Origin: GCA-003244245 sp964250265
GTDB taxonomy: Bacteria > Actinomycetota > Actinomycetes > Mycobacteriales > Pseudonocardiaceae
Assembly (NCBI GenBank): GCA_964250265.1
Contig: CAXUFG010000288.1
Span: forward strand, 1 to 5,442
Reading direction: 5' to 3'
Length of the DNA: 5,442 bases
This document shows positions 1 to 4,798 of this stretch, one piece after another; within the stretch, counting starts at the first letter, position 1; every line of letters begins with the position of its first letter. The notes below the pieces were generated by a model. It was not told where the DNA came from and searched no databases. It saw only the letters and a program-made list of their open reading frames with translations. The position numbers and the translations under genes are program-made.

Positions 1-2
1 CG

Positions 3-86
3 TCCCGGGCCGCCCGCGAGCGCCGCTTGGCCGCCAAACGCCGCCGCACACTCACCAAGCGCCTGCGCAAGCCGACAGAGGACTGA
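3..86 (+). CDS. C-terminal end of an unidentified basic protein (partial)
   Basis: An open frame enters from the left edge and stops at TGA 84-86, giving 27 visible residues. They are strongly basic, with runs such as ARERRLAAKRRR and TKRLRKP, and end in TED. This could be the charged helical tail of a DNA- or RNA-binding protein or of a small antitoxin-like protein. I do not recognise the family. The adjacent frame continues past this stop with protein-like sequence (PWTDEYLQKLLA), so the TGA may be the product of a frameshift and not the native end. The 5' part lies outside the window. Confidence 0.35.
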   Translation, partial: SRAARERRLAAKRRRTLTKRLRKPTED

Positions 87-87
87 G

Positions 88-257
88 CGGGATCCCTGGA
101 CCGACGAGTACCTCCAGAAGCTGCTGGCATAGGTCGGCGAGCCCACCGCCGAGGATTACGCCTGTGCCGAGCCGGCGACATCGTGGAGGGCGTCGCCATG
201 CAGTCCACCGGCATGGCACAGATCACCGCGCTGCTGACCACGATCGCCGGTCGGTGA
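88..257 (+). pseudogene. Probable decayed small gene (frame-shifted fragments)
   Basis: No intact gene with a plausible start lies here, but protein-like pieces follow each other in two frames. In frame 1, 94-129 reads PWTDEYLQKLLA and hits TAG at 130-132. The same frame then continues VGEPTAEDYA. In frame 3, 174-257 reads GDIVEGVAMQSTGMAQITAL and ends at TGA 255-257. One G-to-T change at position 130 (GAG to TAG) would join LLA-E-VGEPTAEDYA. Acidic WTDEY and GEPT segments occur in small antitoxin-like proteins, but I cannot name the family. The alternative is ordinary intergenic GC-rich DNA that translates well by chance. Confidence 0.25.
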
Positions 258-393
258 GCACGAAAGCAGTTGAACGTCCACGGCGACCGGAGCACGCTCC
301 GATCGGCCCCCCGCAGCCGCCGTGAGATCAGCTTCGACCACAAGCAGTGAGTTGGACGGCCACAGTGAGTGATCGAAATCGCGCCGTGGCACG
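258..393. other. Intergenic region upstream of the membrane protein gene
   Basis: Together with the broken fragments at 87-257, this makes about 300 bases without a convincing gene. It has no convincing promoter box, terminator with a T-run, or RNA gene. The frame of the downstream gene is closed by TGA at 370-372, so any promoter and leader should lie in or before this stretch. There is no Shine-Dalgarno sequence directly before ATG 394. Confidence 0.5.
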
Positions 394-906
394 ATGTCGC
401 CCGTGAGCAGCGCTCAGCCCCGCCGCGGCCGGCACGCTAAACCGGAACCACCGCCTGCGGCCCCTGCTGTCCCGCTGTCACCAGTGGAATTCCCGCAGCT
501 TGCCGATGCATCCCTGGGCGAGCTGGTCCGGGATGCCGCCACGCACTTCTCCACCTTGTTCCGCTCAGAGGTGGAGCTGGCCAAAGCGGAGGTGACCGCG
601 GAGGTCCGCAAGGGCGTCAAGGGCAGTCTCTTCTTCGTCATCGCGCTGACAATCATTCTGTTCAGCTTGTTCTTCCTGTTCATCACGGTAGCGGAGGTCC
701 TGGCCATCTGGCTGCCGCAGTGGGCCGGTTTCGGCATCGTCTTCGGGCTGATGCTCACCACGGCGGGAGCGTTCGCGCTGTTGGGGTTGCGCCGGGTGCG
801 CAGCATCCGGAAGCCCGAGCGCACGATCAGCACTGTCCGCGACACCGGAGCAGCGCTGACCCGTCGGCGCAGCGAGGACCTCAGCGCTGACCCATCCCAG
901 GGGTGA
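394..906 (+). CDS. Holin-X / phage-holin-family membrane protein, Rv3669-like
   Basis: This is a 170-residue integral membrane protein of the actinobacterial Holin-X (Phage_holin_3_6-like) type. Residues 1-35 are Pro/Ala/Arg-rich and probably cytoplasmic. Residues 38-75 form an amphipathic segment (LGELVRDAATHFSTLFRSEVELAKAEV), the hallmark of the family. Transmembrane segments lie at about 78-105 and 112-132, followed by a basic, disordered tail. The gene is followed closely by an epoxide-hydrolase-like gene, a pairing known from mycobacteria (Rv3669-Rv3670). Despite the family name there is no phage context, and a role in envelope biology is inferred only. The start is ATG 394. GTG 403 is the only nearby alternative, and neither has a good ribosome site, so a leaderless transcript is possible. 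The stop overlaps a GTG at 903 (GTGA). Confidence 0.8.
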   Translation: MSPVSSAQPRRGRHAKPEPPPAAPAVPLSPVEFPQLADASLGELVRDAATHFSTLFRSEVELAKAEVTAEVRKGVKGSLFFVIALTIILFSLFFLFITVAEVLAIWLPQWAGFGIVFGLMLTTAGAFALLGLRRVRSIRKPERTISTVRDTGAALTRRRSEDLSADPSQG

Positions 907-913
907 GCGCCCT

Positions 914-946
914 CCGGACCCCAGTTCGGTCCGGGTTCCCGGACCG
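914..946 (+). promoter_or_regulatory. Two mutually exclusive hairpins before the hydrolase
   Basis: CCGGACC (914-920) pairs perfectly with GGTCCGG (928-934) around a 7-nt loop. CGGTCCGG (927-934) also pairs perfectly with CCCGGACCG (its last 8 bases, 939-946) around the tetraloop GTTC. The middle strand is shared, so only one hairpin can form at a time. The site lies between the holin-X stop and the hydrolase. No T-run follows either stem, so an intrinsic terminator is not supported. It could modulate translation or mRNA stability. It could also be incidental, because the stretch may encode the hydrolase N-terminus. Confidence 0.35.
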
Positions 947-988
947 TGGATCCACCGCGAGGTATCAGCCAACGGGATCCGGCTGCAC

Positions 989-1825
989 GTGGCGGAGGCA
1001 GGCACCGGCCCACTGGTGCTGCTGCTGCACGGCTTCCCGGAGTTCTGGTGGTCCTGGCGCTACCAGCTCCCGATGCTGGCCGAAGCCGGGATGCGAGCGG
1101 TCGCGGTGGATCTGCGTGGCTACGGCGATTCCGACAAGCCTCCCCGCGGTTATGACCTGTGGACGCTCTCCGGCGACGTGGCGGGCCTGGTCCGAGCGCT
1201 CGGGGAACGCCAAGCCGACCTGGTCGGGCACGACTGGGGCGGGATCCTCGGCTGGTGCACCGCCGCGCTGCACCCCCGGGTGGTCCGCTCGGTGACGGTG
1301 CTGGCCGCCGCACATCCGCGTGCCATGGGTCAGGCGTTGCTGCTCGATGCGGCGCAGCGCTCAGCGGCCCGGTACCTGGCCGAGTGCCAAGCTCCCTGGT
1401 TGCCCGAGCGTCGCCTCACCCGCGACGGCGCGGTGCTGGTGGAACAGCTCCTGCGCCGCGGCGCGGGACCGCAGTGGCGGGCGTCGAGCGAGTTCGCCGC
1501 AACGGCCCGGCGCTACCGCGAGGCCATGTTGATCCCCGCCGCGGCGCACTGCGCGTTGGAGTACTACCGGTGGGTCGGCCGTTCGCAGTTCCGTTTCGAC
1601 GGGCGCCGGTTATCCCGCGCGGTGGACCGGGCGATCCGGGTGCCGGTATTGCAGCTGCACGGCGCCGAGGACCCGTACGTGCTGGAACGCACGGCGCGCG
1701 GCTCGGTCCGCTGGGCGGGTGCTGGCTACCGTTACGAGGTGCTGCCCGGCATCGGGCACTTCATGCAGCAGGAAGCGCCGGAGCACACCACTGCGCTACT
1801 CACCGAGTTCCTGCGCGAGTCTTGA
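989..1825 (+). CDS. ephE: Alpha/beta hydrolase, epoxide hydrolase-like (EphE-type)
   Basis: A 278-residue alpha/beta-fold hydrolase, probably cytosolic, that likely opens epoxides or related electrophiles to diols. HGFP (residues 14-17) forms the oxyanion loop. GHDWGG holds the nucleophile Asp82. The cap carries EYYRW (Tyr192/193), a candidate ring-opening tyrosine. HGAEDPY supplies acid Asp228 and PGIGHF supplies His257. An Asp nucleophile, not Ser, favours epoxide hydrolase or dehalogenase over esterase. GTG 989 is the first usable start in frame, but family-like sequence lies upstream in the same frame (about 941-988: GPWIHREVSANGIRLH). The real N-terminus may therefore start at GTG 903 with a one-base frame change near 938-941, or at an unusual codon. 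Leu208 is a rare TTA. The holin-X gene precedes it, as in mycobacteria. Substrate unknown. Confidence 0.85.
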   Translation: MAEAGTGPLVLLLHGFPEFWWSWRYQLPMLAEAGMRAVAVDLRGYGDSDKPPRGYDLWTLSGDVAGLVRALGERQADLVGHDWGGILGWCTAALHPRVVRSVTVLAAAHPRAMGQALLLDAAQRSAARYLAECQAPWLPERRLTRDGAVLVEQLLRRGAGPQWRASSEFAATARRYREAMLIPAAAHCALEYYRWVGRSQFRFDGRRLSRAVDRAIRVPVLQLHGAEDPYVLERTARGSVRWAGAGYRYEVLPGIGHFMQQEAPEHTTALLTEFLRES

Positions 1826-1897
1826 TCAGCGACGTCTCACACCGCCACCCACGAGGTCACTAGCCTGCATGAATAGATTCTGCGCCGGCCCTATGAC

Positions 1898-1917
1898 TGC
1901 ATGCATTCTTCATGAAG
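1898..1917. repeat. Adjacent short palindromes in the convergent gap
   Basis: TGCATGCA (1898-1905) and CTTCATGAAG (1908-1917) are perfect palindromes lying in a patch richer in A/T than its surroundings. CATGAA also occurs at 1868-1873 and can pair with TTCATG at 1909-1914. They sit in the 124-bp gap between two convergent genes (hydrolase and SDR). No GC-rich stem followed by a T-run is visible on either strand, so they are not a convincing terminator. Function unknown. Confidence 0.3.
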
Positions 1918-1949
1918 TCTGAGATCCCGGCCGGCTCGATCAGCTGTGT

Positions 1950-2675
1950 TCAGCGGGTGGTCAGTGCGCCGCCGTTCACAGCAAGGACCTGCCCGGTGAT
2001 CTGCCTGGCTGCCGGGGAGGCGAGGAAGGCGACGGCGCCGGCCACGTCTTCGGGGGTACCGGGGCGTCCGGTTCGAGTGTCAGCGATCAGCGTGGCGCGG
2101 CGTTCGTCGGTCAGGTGGTCCCGGAAGAATTCGGTGGCGGCGATATAGCCCGGTGCGACGACGTTCGCGGTCACGCCTCGTGGGCCGAGCTGGCCGGCCA
2201 GATCGATGTTCCACGAGGCGAGCCCTGCCTTGGCCGCGCCGTAGGCACCAGCGCCACGATCTGCCGCGATCGAACCGATGCTGATCACAGTGCCGCCCTC
2301 GGCGAGCCGGTCGGCGACAGCGGCGGTGACCAGCACAGCGGACAGCAGGTTGGCGTCAAGGTTTGCCCGCCAGCTGGCGGCCAGCGAAACCAGATCATCT
2401 GAGCCGGCGCGATCGAAATCGGTGTTGCCTCCCGCGTTGTTGACCAGCACATCGACCATGGCCGGCAACTCAGCCCTCAGCGCCTTCACCTGGGCTGGAT
2501 CGGTGCCGTCGCACACGACGGGCCGTACGGTGGATCCGAGCTCGGTTGCGCACTGCTGCAACGGCTCCGGCCGACGACCGGTGATCACCACGGTGTCGCC
2601 CTGGGCGGCGAAGCTCGCCGCCACCGCCCGCCCGATACCGGTAGCACCACCGGTTACCACCACGTTGCGTGCCAT
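1950..2675 (-). CDS. SDR-family NAD(P)-dependent oxidoreductase (FabG-like)
   Basis: A 241-residue classical short-chain dehydrogenase/reductase, soluble, with one Rossmann domain. TGGATGIG (8-15) binds the dinucleotide. The NNAG motif is at 79-82, with structural Asn109 in ANL. Ser135 lies in ISIGS, and Tyr145 and Lys149 lie in YGAAK. PG at 175-176 precedes the substrate loop. The Ser-Tyr spacing (10 residues) is shorter than in E. coli FabG (13), as in some FabG-like subgroups. GR at 33-34 (ITGRRPE) at the end of beta-2 suggests NADP(H) preference, by inference. ATG 2675 is chosen because a strong Shine-Dalgarno sequence lies 7 nt upstream. The longer open frame to 2726 would run through the operator. 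It is transcribed divergently from a MarR-type gene, which probably controls it. Substrate unknown; a true FabG role is unlikely in this setting. Confidence 0.9.
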   Translation of the reverse strand: MARNVVVTGGATGIGRAVAASFAAQGDTVVITGRRPEPLQQCATELGSTVRPVVCDGTDPAQVKALRAELPAMVDVLVNNAGGNTDFDRAGSDDLVSLAASWRANLDANLLSAVLVTAAVADRLAEGGTVISIGSIAADRGAGAYGAAKAGLASWNIDLAGQLGPRGVTANVVAPGYIAATEFFRDHLTDERRATLIADTRTGRPGTPEDVAGAVAFLASPAARQITGQVLAVNGGALTTR

Positions 2676-2680
2676 CCGAA

Positions 2681-2688
2681 TTCCTCCT
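2681..2688 (-). promoter_or_regulatory. Strong ribosome binding site of the SDR gene
   Basis: The - strand reads AGGAGGAA 7 nt before ATG 2675, a near-perfect anti-16S match. It rules out the upstream in-frame start at 2726, which would add 17 residues (starting MIQVLYRSK) not typical of the family. Confidence 0.85.
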
Positions 2689-2699
2689 AGCAAGATATA

Positions 2700-2737
2700 T
2701 TTAGACCTATACAGTACCTGAATCATTCAGGTCTAAA
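2700..2737. promoter_or_regulatory. Nested inverted-repeat operator, probable MarR-type site
   Basis: Two perfect inverted repeats share their right arm. The inner one is ACCTGAAT-C-ATTCAGGT (2716-2732), 8-bp arms around one base. The outer one is TTTAGACCT (2700-2708) with AGGTCTAAA (2729-2737), 9-bp arms. The half-sites AGACCT, ACCTGAAT and ATTCAGGTCT suggest two overlapping dimer sites. The inner repeat has the size and symmetry expected of a MarR dimer site. The repeat fills the 74-bp gap between the divergent SDR and regulator genes and overlaps their likely promoters. The simplest reading is that the regulator represses both genes, including its own, until a ligand releases it. Confidence 0.75.
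2706..2735 (-). promoter_or_regulatory. Candidate promoter of the SDR gene
   Basis: On the - strand TAGACC (2735-2730) could serve as a -35 box. TATAGG (2711-2706), 18 nt further on, could serve as the -10. Each matches the housekeeping consensus at 4 of 6 positions. The inner palindrome occupies the -35 box and spacer, so a bound repressor would block polymerase. This is inferred from position and spacing only. The opposite promoter for the regulator may use TATACA at 2708-2713 as its -10, but I see no clear -35 for it. Confidence 0.35.
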
Positions 2738-2749
2738 CGAGGTGTAGCC

Positions 2750-3295
2750 GTGATCGACGAGTGGGACGAGGACGATCCCGTGGACGCCACTGCTCTGGCG
2801 TGGTTGCGTGAGCGGCCGGGCACCCCGGTGGAGGGCATCGGCATCGTCACCAGGGTGTGGCAGCTGGCCAAGCTGTTCGGCGAGGACCGCCGCCGCACTC
2901 TCGCCGCCGCCGGTGCGGATCCGGCCATCCTCGATCTGCTCAGCGTGCTGCGCCGGGCCGGCGCGCCCTACCGGCTGACCACCCGTGAGCTGACCGAGCG
3001 CACCCGGGTGACCGCCGGCGCCATCTCGCAGCGACTCGCGCGCGCGGAGATCGCTGGATTGGTCCAGCGGGCCGGTGCCGGGGACGGTTCACGCGCCGTC
3101 ATCGTCAGCCTCACCCCAGCCGGACACGCAGTGGTCGAGAGCCTCGTCGACCAGGTCCTGCGCCGGGAAGCAGAGTTGATCACAAGCCTGGCGCCACACC
3201 AGCGCGCCGCCCTGACCGAGCTGCTTCGCCTGCTGCTCAATGATGTTCACCAGCAAGTCGGGGTGCGCCGGCACACCCCGGTCGGGTCCGGCTAG
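2750..3295 (+). CDS. MarR-family winged-helix transcriptional regulator
   Basis: A 181-residue winged helix-turn-helix regulator. The acidic N-terminus (IDEWDEDDP) is followed by helices at about 28-70 that should form part of the dimer surface. A DNA-binding block lies at about 75-104 (LTTRELTERT, then VTAGAISQRLARAEIAGLV as recognition helix). The wing is at 105-121 with GDGSRAVIVSLT, corresponding to the MarR DxR motif, and C-terminal dimerisation helices are at 122-168. The start is GTG 2750, with GAGGTG at 2739-2744 spaced 5 nt away. It is divergent from an SDR gene across a nested palindrome, the classic arrangement of a repressor with one target enzyme gene. No metal-binding or redox cysteine is present, so the signal is more likely a small organic ligand. 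Identity of that ligand is unknown. Confidence 0.88.
   Translation: MIDEWDEDDPVDATALAWLRERPGTPVEGIGIVTRVWQLAKLFGEDRRRTLAAAGADPAILDLLSVLRRAGAPYRLTTRELTERTRVTAGAISQRLARAEIAGLVQRAGAGDGSRAVIVSLTPAGHAVVESLVDQVLRREAELITSLAPHQRAALTELLRLLLNDVHQQVGVRRHTPVGSG
3259..3280 (+). terminator. Hairpin at the 3' end of the MarR gene
   Basis: CGGGGTG (3259-3265) pairs perfectly with CACCCCG (3274-3280) around an 8-nt loop. Flanking G-T wobbles could extend the stem by two pairs. It lies inside the last codons of the regulator gene, 13 nt before its stop is reached. No T-run follows, so it would be a T-less actinobacterial-type terminator or only an mRNA-stabilising stem. It is weakly supported. Confidence 0.25.
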
Positions 3296-3307
3296 TACCG
3301 CGAGTTG

Positions 3308-3321
3308 CCTGCAACCTGCAA
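3308..3321 (+). repeat. Tandem 7-bp repeat CCTGCAA x2 upstream of the oxygenase operon
   Basis: CCTGCAA is repeated exactly at 3308-3314 and 3315-3321. TTGC at 3305-3308 makes TTGCCTGCAA an inverted repeat with the first copy. It lies in the 110-bp gap between the regulator and the oxygenase, about 85 bp before the oxygenase start. That is where a promoter or activator site for the operon should be. No convincing -10/-35 pair or ECF-type promoter could be assigned by eye. Chance occurrence is possible. Confidence 0.3.
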
Positions 3322-3394
3322 CCCATGCCCGCAGAGTGGGGTTCTGTTCAGGGCAGGCCGGCGTACCGGCGAGTACCCGCCCCCGATTTTCCCC

Positions 3395-3400
3395 GAGGAG
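3395..3400 (+). promoter_or_regulatory. Ribosome binding site of the oxygenase gene
   Basis: GAGGAG lies 5 nt before ATG 3406. It fixes this start over the upstream in-frame ATG at 3325, whose extra 27 residues look non-native and have no ribosome site. Confidence 0.85.
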
Positions 3401-3405
3401 AACGT

Positions 3406-4134
3406 ATGAGCAAGGCCAGCAAGATCCCGGCGCCGGAGCTGCCCGCGCTGGCCGATCTCGACTGGCTGACATTGGAAAGCCAGCTCGACGGTTCGGGCTT
3501 CGCCATCACCGCGCCGCTGCTTTCACCCGAGCAGTGCGCCGGGGTGGTGGAAATGTTCGACGACGACGCTCAGTTCCGCAACACCGTCATCATGGCGCGG
3601 CATGCCTACGGTGAGGGCAGCTACCGTTATTTCGCCGATCCGCTGCCCCCGCTGGTGCAGGGACTGCGGGAGAGGCTCTACCCGCCGCTGGCTGTGATCG
3701 CGAACCGGTGGGCGCAGCGGCTGGGTGAGCGCTGCTACCCCGAGACGCTCGACGGGCTGCTCGGCGAGTGCGCTTCTCTTGGTCAGCACAAGCCCACCCC
3801 GCTGGTGCTGCGCTACGGGCCAGGTGGCTACAACTGCCTGCACCAGGATGTCTATGGCGAGCTCACCTTCCCGCTGCAGTTCCTTATCATGCTTAACAGG
3901 CCCGATGAGGACTTCACCGGCGGGGAGAGCGTGTTCGTCGAGCAGCGGCCGCGCCAGCAGTCCCGGCCGATGGTGGCCCGCCCCCGCCAGGGCCAGGCGG
4001 TGATCTTCCCCGTCCGGCACCGGCCCAAGCGGGGCACCCGGGGTGACCACAGGGTGCAGATGCGCCACGGCGTGAGCGCGGTCCACACCGGTGAGCGCCA
4101 CGTGCTGGGCGTCATCTTCCACAACGCCCGGTGA
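3406..4134 (+). CDS. 2OG-Fe(II) oxygenase of the Oxygenase-NA (DUF2086) type
   Basis: A 242-residue soluble non-heme iron dioxygenase using 2-oxoglutarate and O2. Residues 1-60 form a helical cap. ARHAYGEGSYRYFADPLP (64-81) is a family signature. The facial triad is His146 and Asp148 (HQD in NCLHQDVYGE) with distal His221 (RHGVS). Arg231 in GERHVLG is the likely 2OG anchor. FPLQFL, FTGGES, EQRPRQQSR and RGTRGDHRV also match the Oxygenase-NA family (PF09859). That family is described as acting on damaged DNA, though its real substrate is poorly established. The gene lies 37 nt before an ECF sigma gene and then an MGMT gene. This supports a role in alkylation damage, for example oxidative removal of alkyl groups, by inference. 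All catalytic residues are present. Confidence 0.9.
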   Translation: MSKASKIPAPELPALADLDWLTLESQLDGSGFAITAPLLSPEQCAGVVEMFDDDAQFRNTVIMARHAYGEGSYRYFADPLPPLVQGLRERLYPPLAVIANRWAQRLGERCYPETLDGLLGECASLGQHKPTPLVLRYGPGGYNCLHQDVYGELTFPLQFLIMLNRPDEDFTGGESVFVEQRPRQQSRPMVARPRQGQAVIFPVRHRPKRGTRGDHRVQMRHGVSAVHTGERHVLGVIFHNAR

Positions 4135-4154
4135 GCCTGCGCCCGCGATGCGAC

Positions 4155-4161
4155 GAGAGGA
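4155..4161 (+). promoter_or_regulatory. Ribosome binding site deciding the sigma factor start
   Basis: GAGAGGA ends 10 nt before ATG 4172. The alternative in-frame ATG at 4148 would place this element inside the gene and has no good site of its own. ATG 4184 is a further downstream option with wider spacing. Confidence 0.55.
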
Positions 4162-4171
4162 TCACCCAACG

Positions 4172-4798
4172 ATGGCCCTGCCGATGACGCAGGAGGGCGC
4201 CCGCGACGGTCAAGCCGGCGAGGAGCTGCGGCTGGCGCTGGTGGCCGACCTGGACTCCGGTTTCGCCGATGTGGTCCACGCCTACGAGCGGGTCGTCTAC
4301 TCCGTCGCGCTGCGGCTGAGCAGAGGTCCCGCGGACGCCGAGGACCTCGCTGCGGAGGCCTTCCTGCACGCCTACCGGGCCCTACGCGGCTACGACACCG
4401 AGCGGATCACCACTCTTGCGCTACGGCCGTGGCTGCTCACGATCCTGCGCAACCTCGCGCGCAACGCAGTCCGGGACGCCGCGCGGCGGCCGGACCCACC
4501 GCCAGCGTTCGAGCCGTCGGAGCAGCGCGCGAGCGCGCCCAGTGTCGAGCAGCAGGTGGAGCAGGGCGACATCCAGCGCGAGCTGGGCGCGGTGCTCGCT
4601 GCGCTGCCGGAAACCCAGCGGATGGCGGTGGTGCTGCGCCACGTCGTCGGCATGGCGACCAGCGAGGTTGCCGAGGTCCTGGGGTGCCCGGACGGCACGG
4701 CCAAGTCCCACATCTCGCGGGGCTTACAACGATTACGAGCGTTGCTCACCGAGCAGGGGGACACCAGCCTGCTCACCCCTGGAAGGACAGTTCGATGA
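4172..4798 (+). CDS. ECF-type RNA polymerase sigma factor
   Basis: A 208-residue group 4 (ECF) sigma factor that redirects RNA polymerase to a small regulon. Sigma region 2 spans about 29-105: FADVVHAYERVVYSVALRLS, then DAEDLAAEAFLHAYRAL (core binding and -10 recognition), then RPWLLTILRNLARNAVRD. A Pro/Glu-rich linker runs from 106 to 132. Region 4 spans about 136-192, with LPETQRMAVVLRHVVGM, the helix-turn-helix ATSEVAEVLGCPDGTAKSHIS, and GLQRLRALL (-35 recognition). The C-terminus is short, without an extra regulatory domain. No anti-sigma gene is visible. The position it would often hold, directly downstream and overlapping, is taken by the MGMT gene (ATGA overlap). Leu185 and Leu188 are both TTA, a rare codon in such genomes. 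It probably controls an alkylation-response regulon, by inference. Confidence 0.9.
   Translation: MALPMTQEGARDGQAGEELRLALVADLDSGFADVVHAYERVVYSVALRLSRGPADAEDLAAEAFLHAYRALRGYDTERITTLALRPWLLTILRNLARNAVRDAARRPDPPPAFEPSEQRASAPSVEQQVEQGDIQRELGAVLAALPETQRMAVVLRHVVGMATSEVAEVLGCPDGTAKSHISRGLQRLRALLTEQGDTSLLTPGRTVR
4781..4787 (+). promoter_or_regulatory. Ribosome binding site of the MGMT gene, inside the sigma gene
   Basis: GGAAGGA lies 7 nt before ATG 4795, within the last codons of the sigma gene. A second ATG follows directly at 4798, so either could be used. The 4-bp overlap with the sigma stop points to coupled translation. Confidence 0.7.

Noticed and set aside
394..906. Prophage or lysis cassette because of the holin label
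   Set aside because: There is no endolysin, phage structural gene, integrase or attachment site, and the neighbours are chromosomal.
903..1295. Frame from GTG 903 as an independent gene
   Set aside because: After about 12 codons it reads out of frame through the hydrolase and has no family motifs. Only its start is of interest, as a possible hydrolase start.
414..1313. Long open frame of 299 codons on the - strand
   Set aside because: It runs antisense to the holin-X and hydrolase genes. Its translation is low-complexity Arg/Pro/Ser/Gly sequence without family motifs, a usual shadow in GC-rich DNA.
1826..1949. Intrinsic terminator between the convergent hydrolase and SDR genes
   Set aside because: Palindromes are present but no GC-rich stem followed by a T-run on either strand.
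2676..2726. N-terminal extension of the SDR to the ATG at 2726
   Set aside because: The strong ribosome site and the family start at MARNVVVTGG indicate ATG 2675. The extension would translate the operator and promoter.
3523..4122. 199-codon open frame on the - strand under the oxygenase
   Set aside because: Complete antisense overlap with a strongly supported enzyme gene, and no recognisable motif.
4091..4171. Earlier starts for the sigma factor (GTG 4091, ATG 4148)
   Set aside because: They overlap the oxygenase 3' end or lack a ribosome site. The added residues are not sigma-like, while GAGAGGA precedes ATG 4172.
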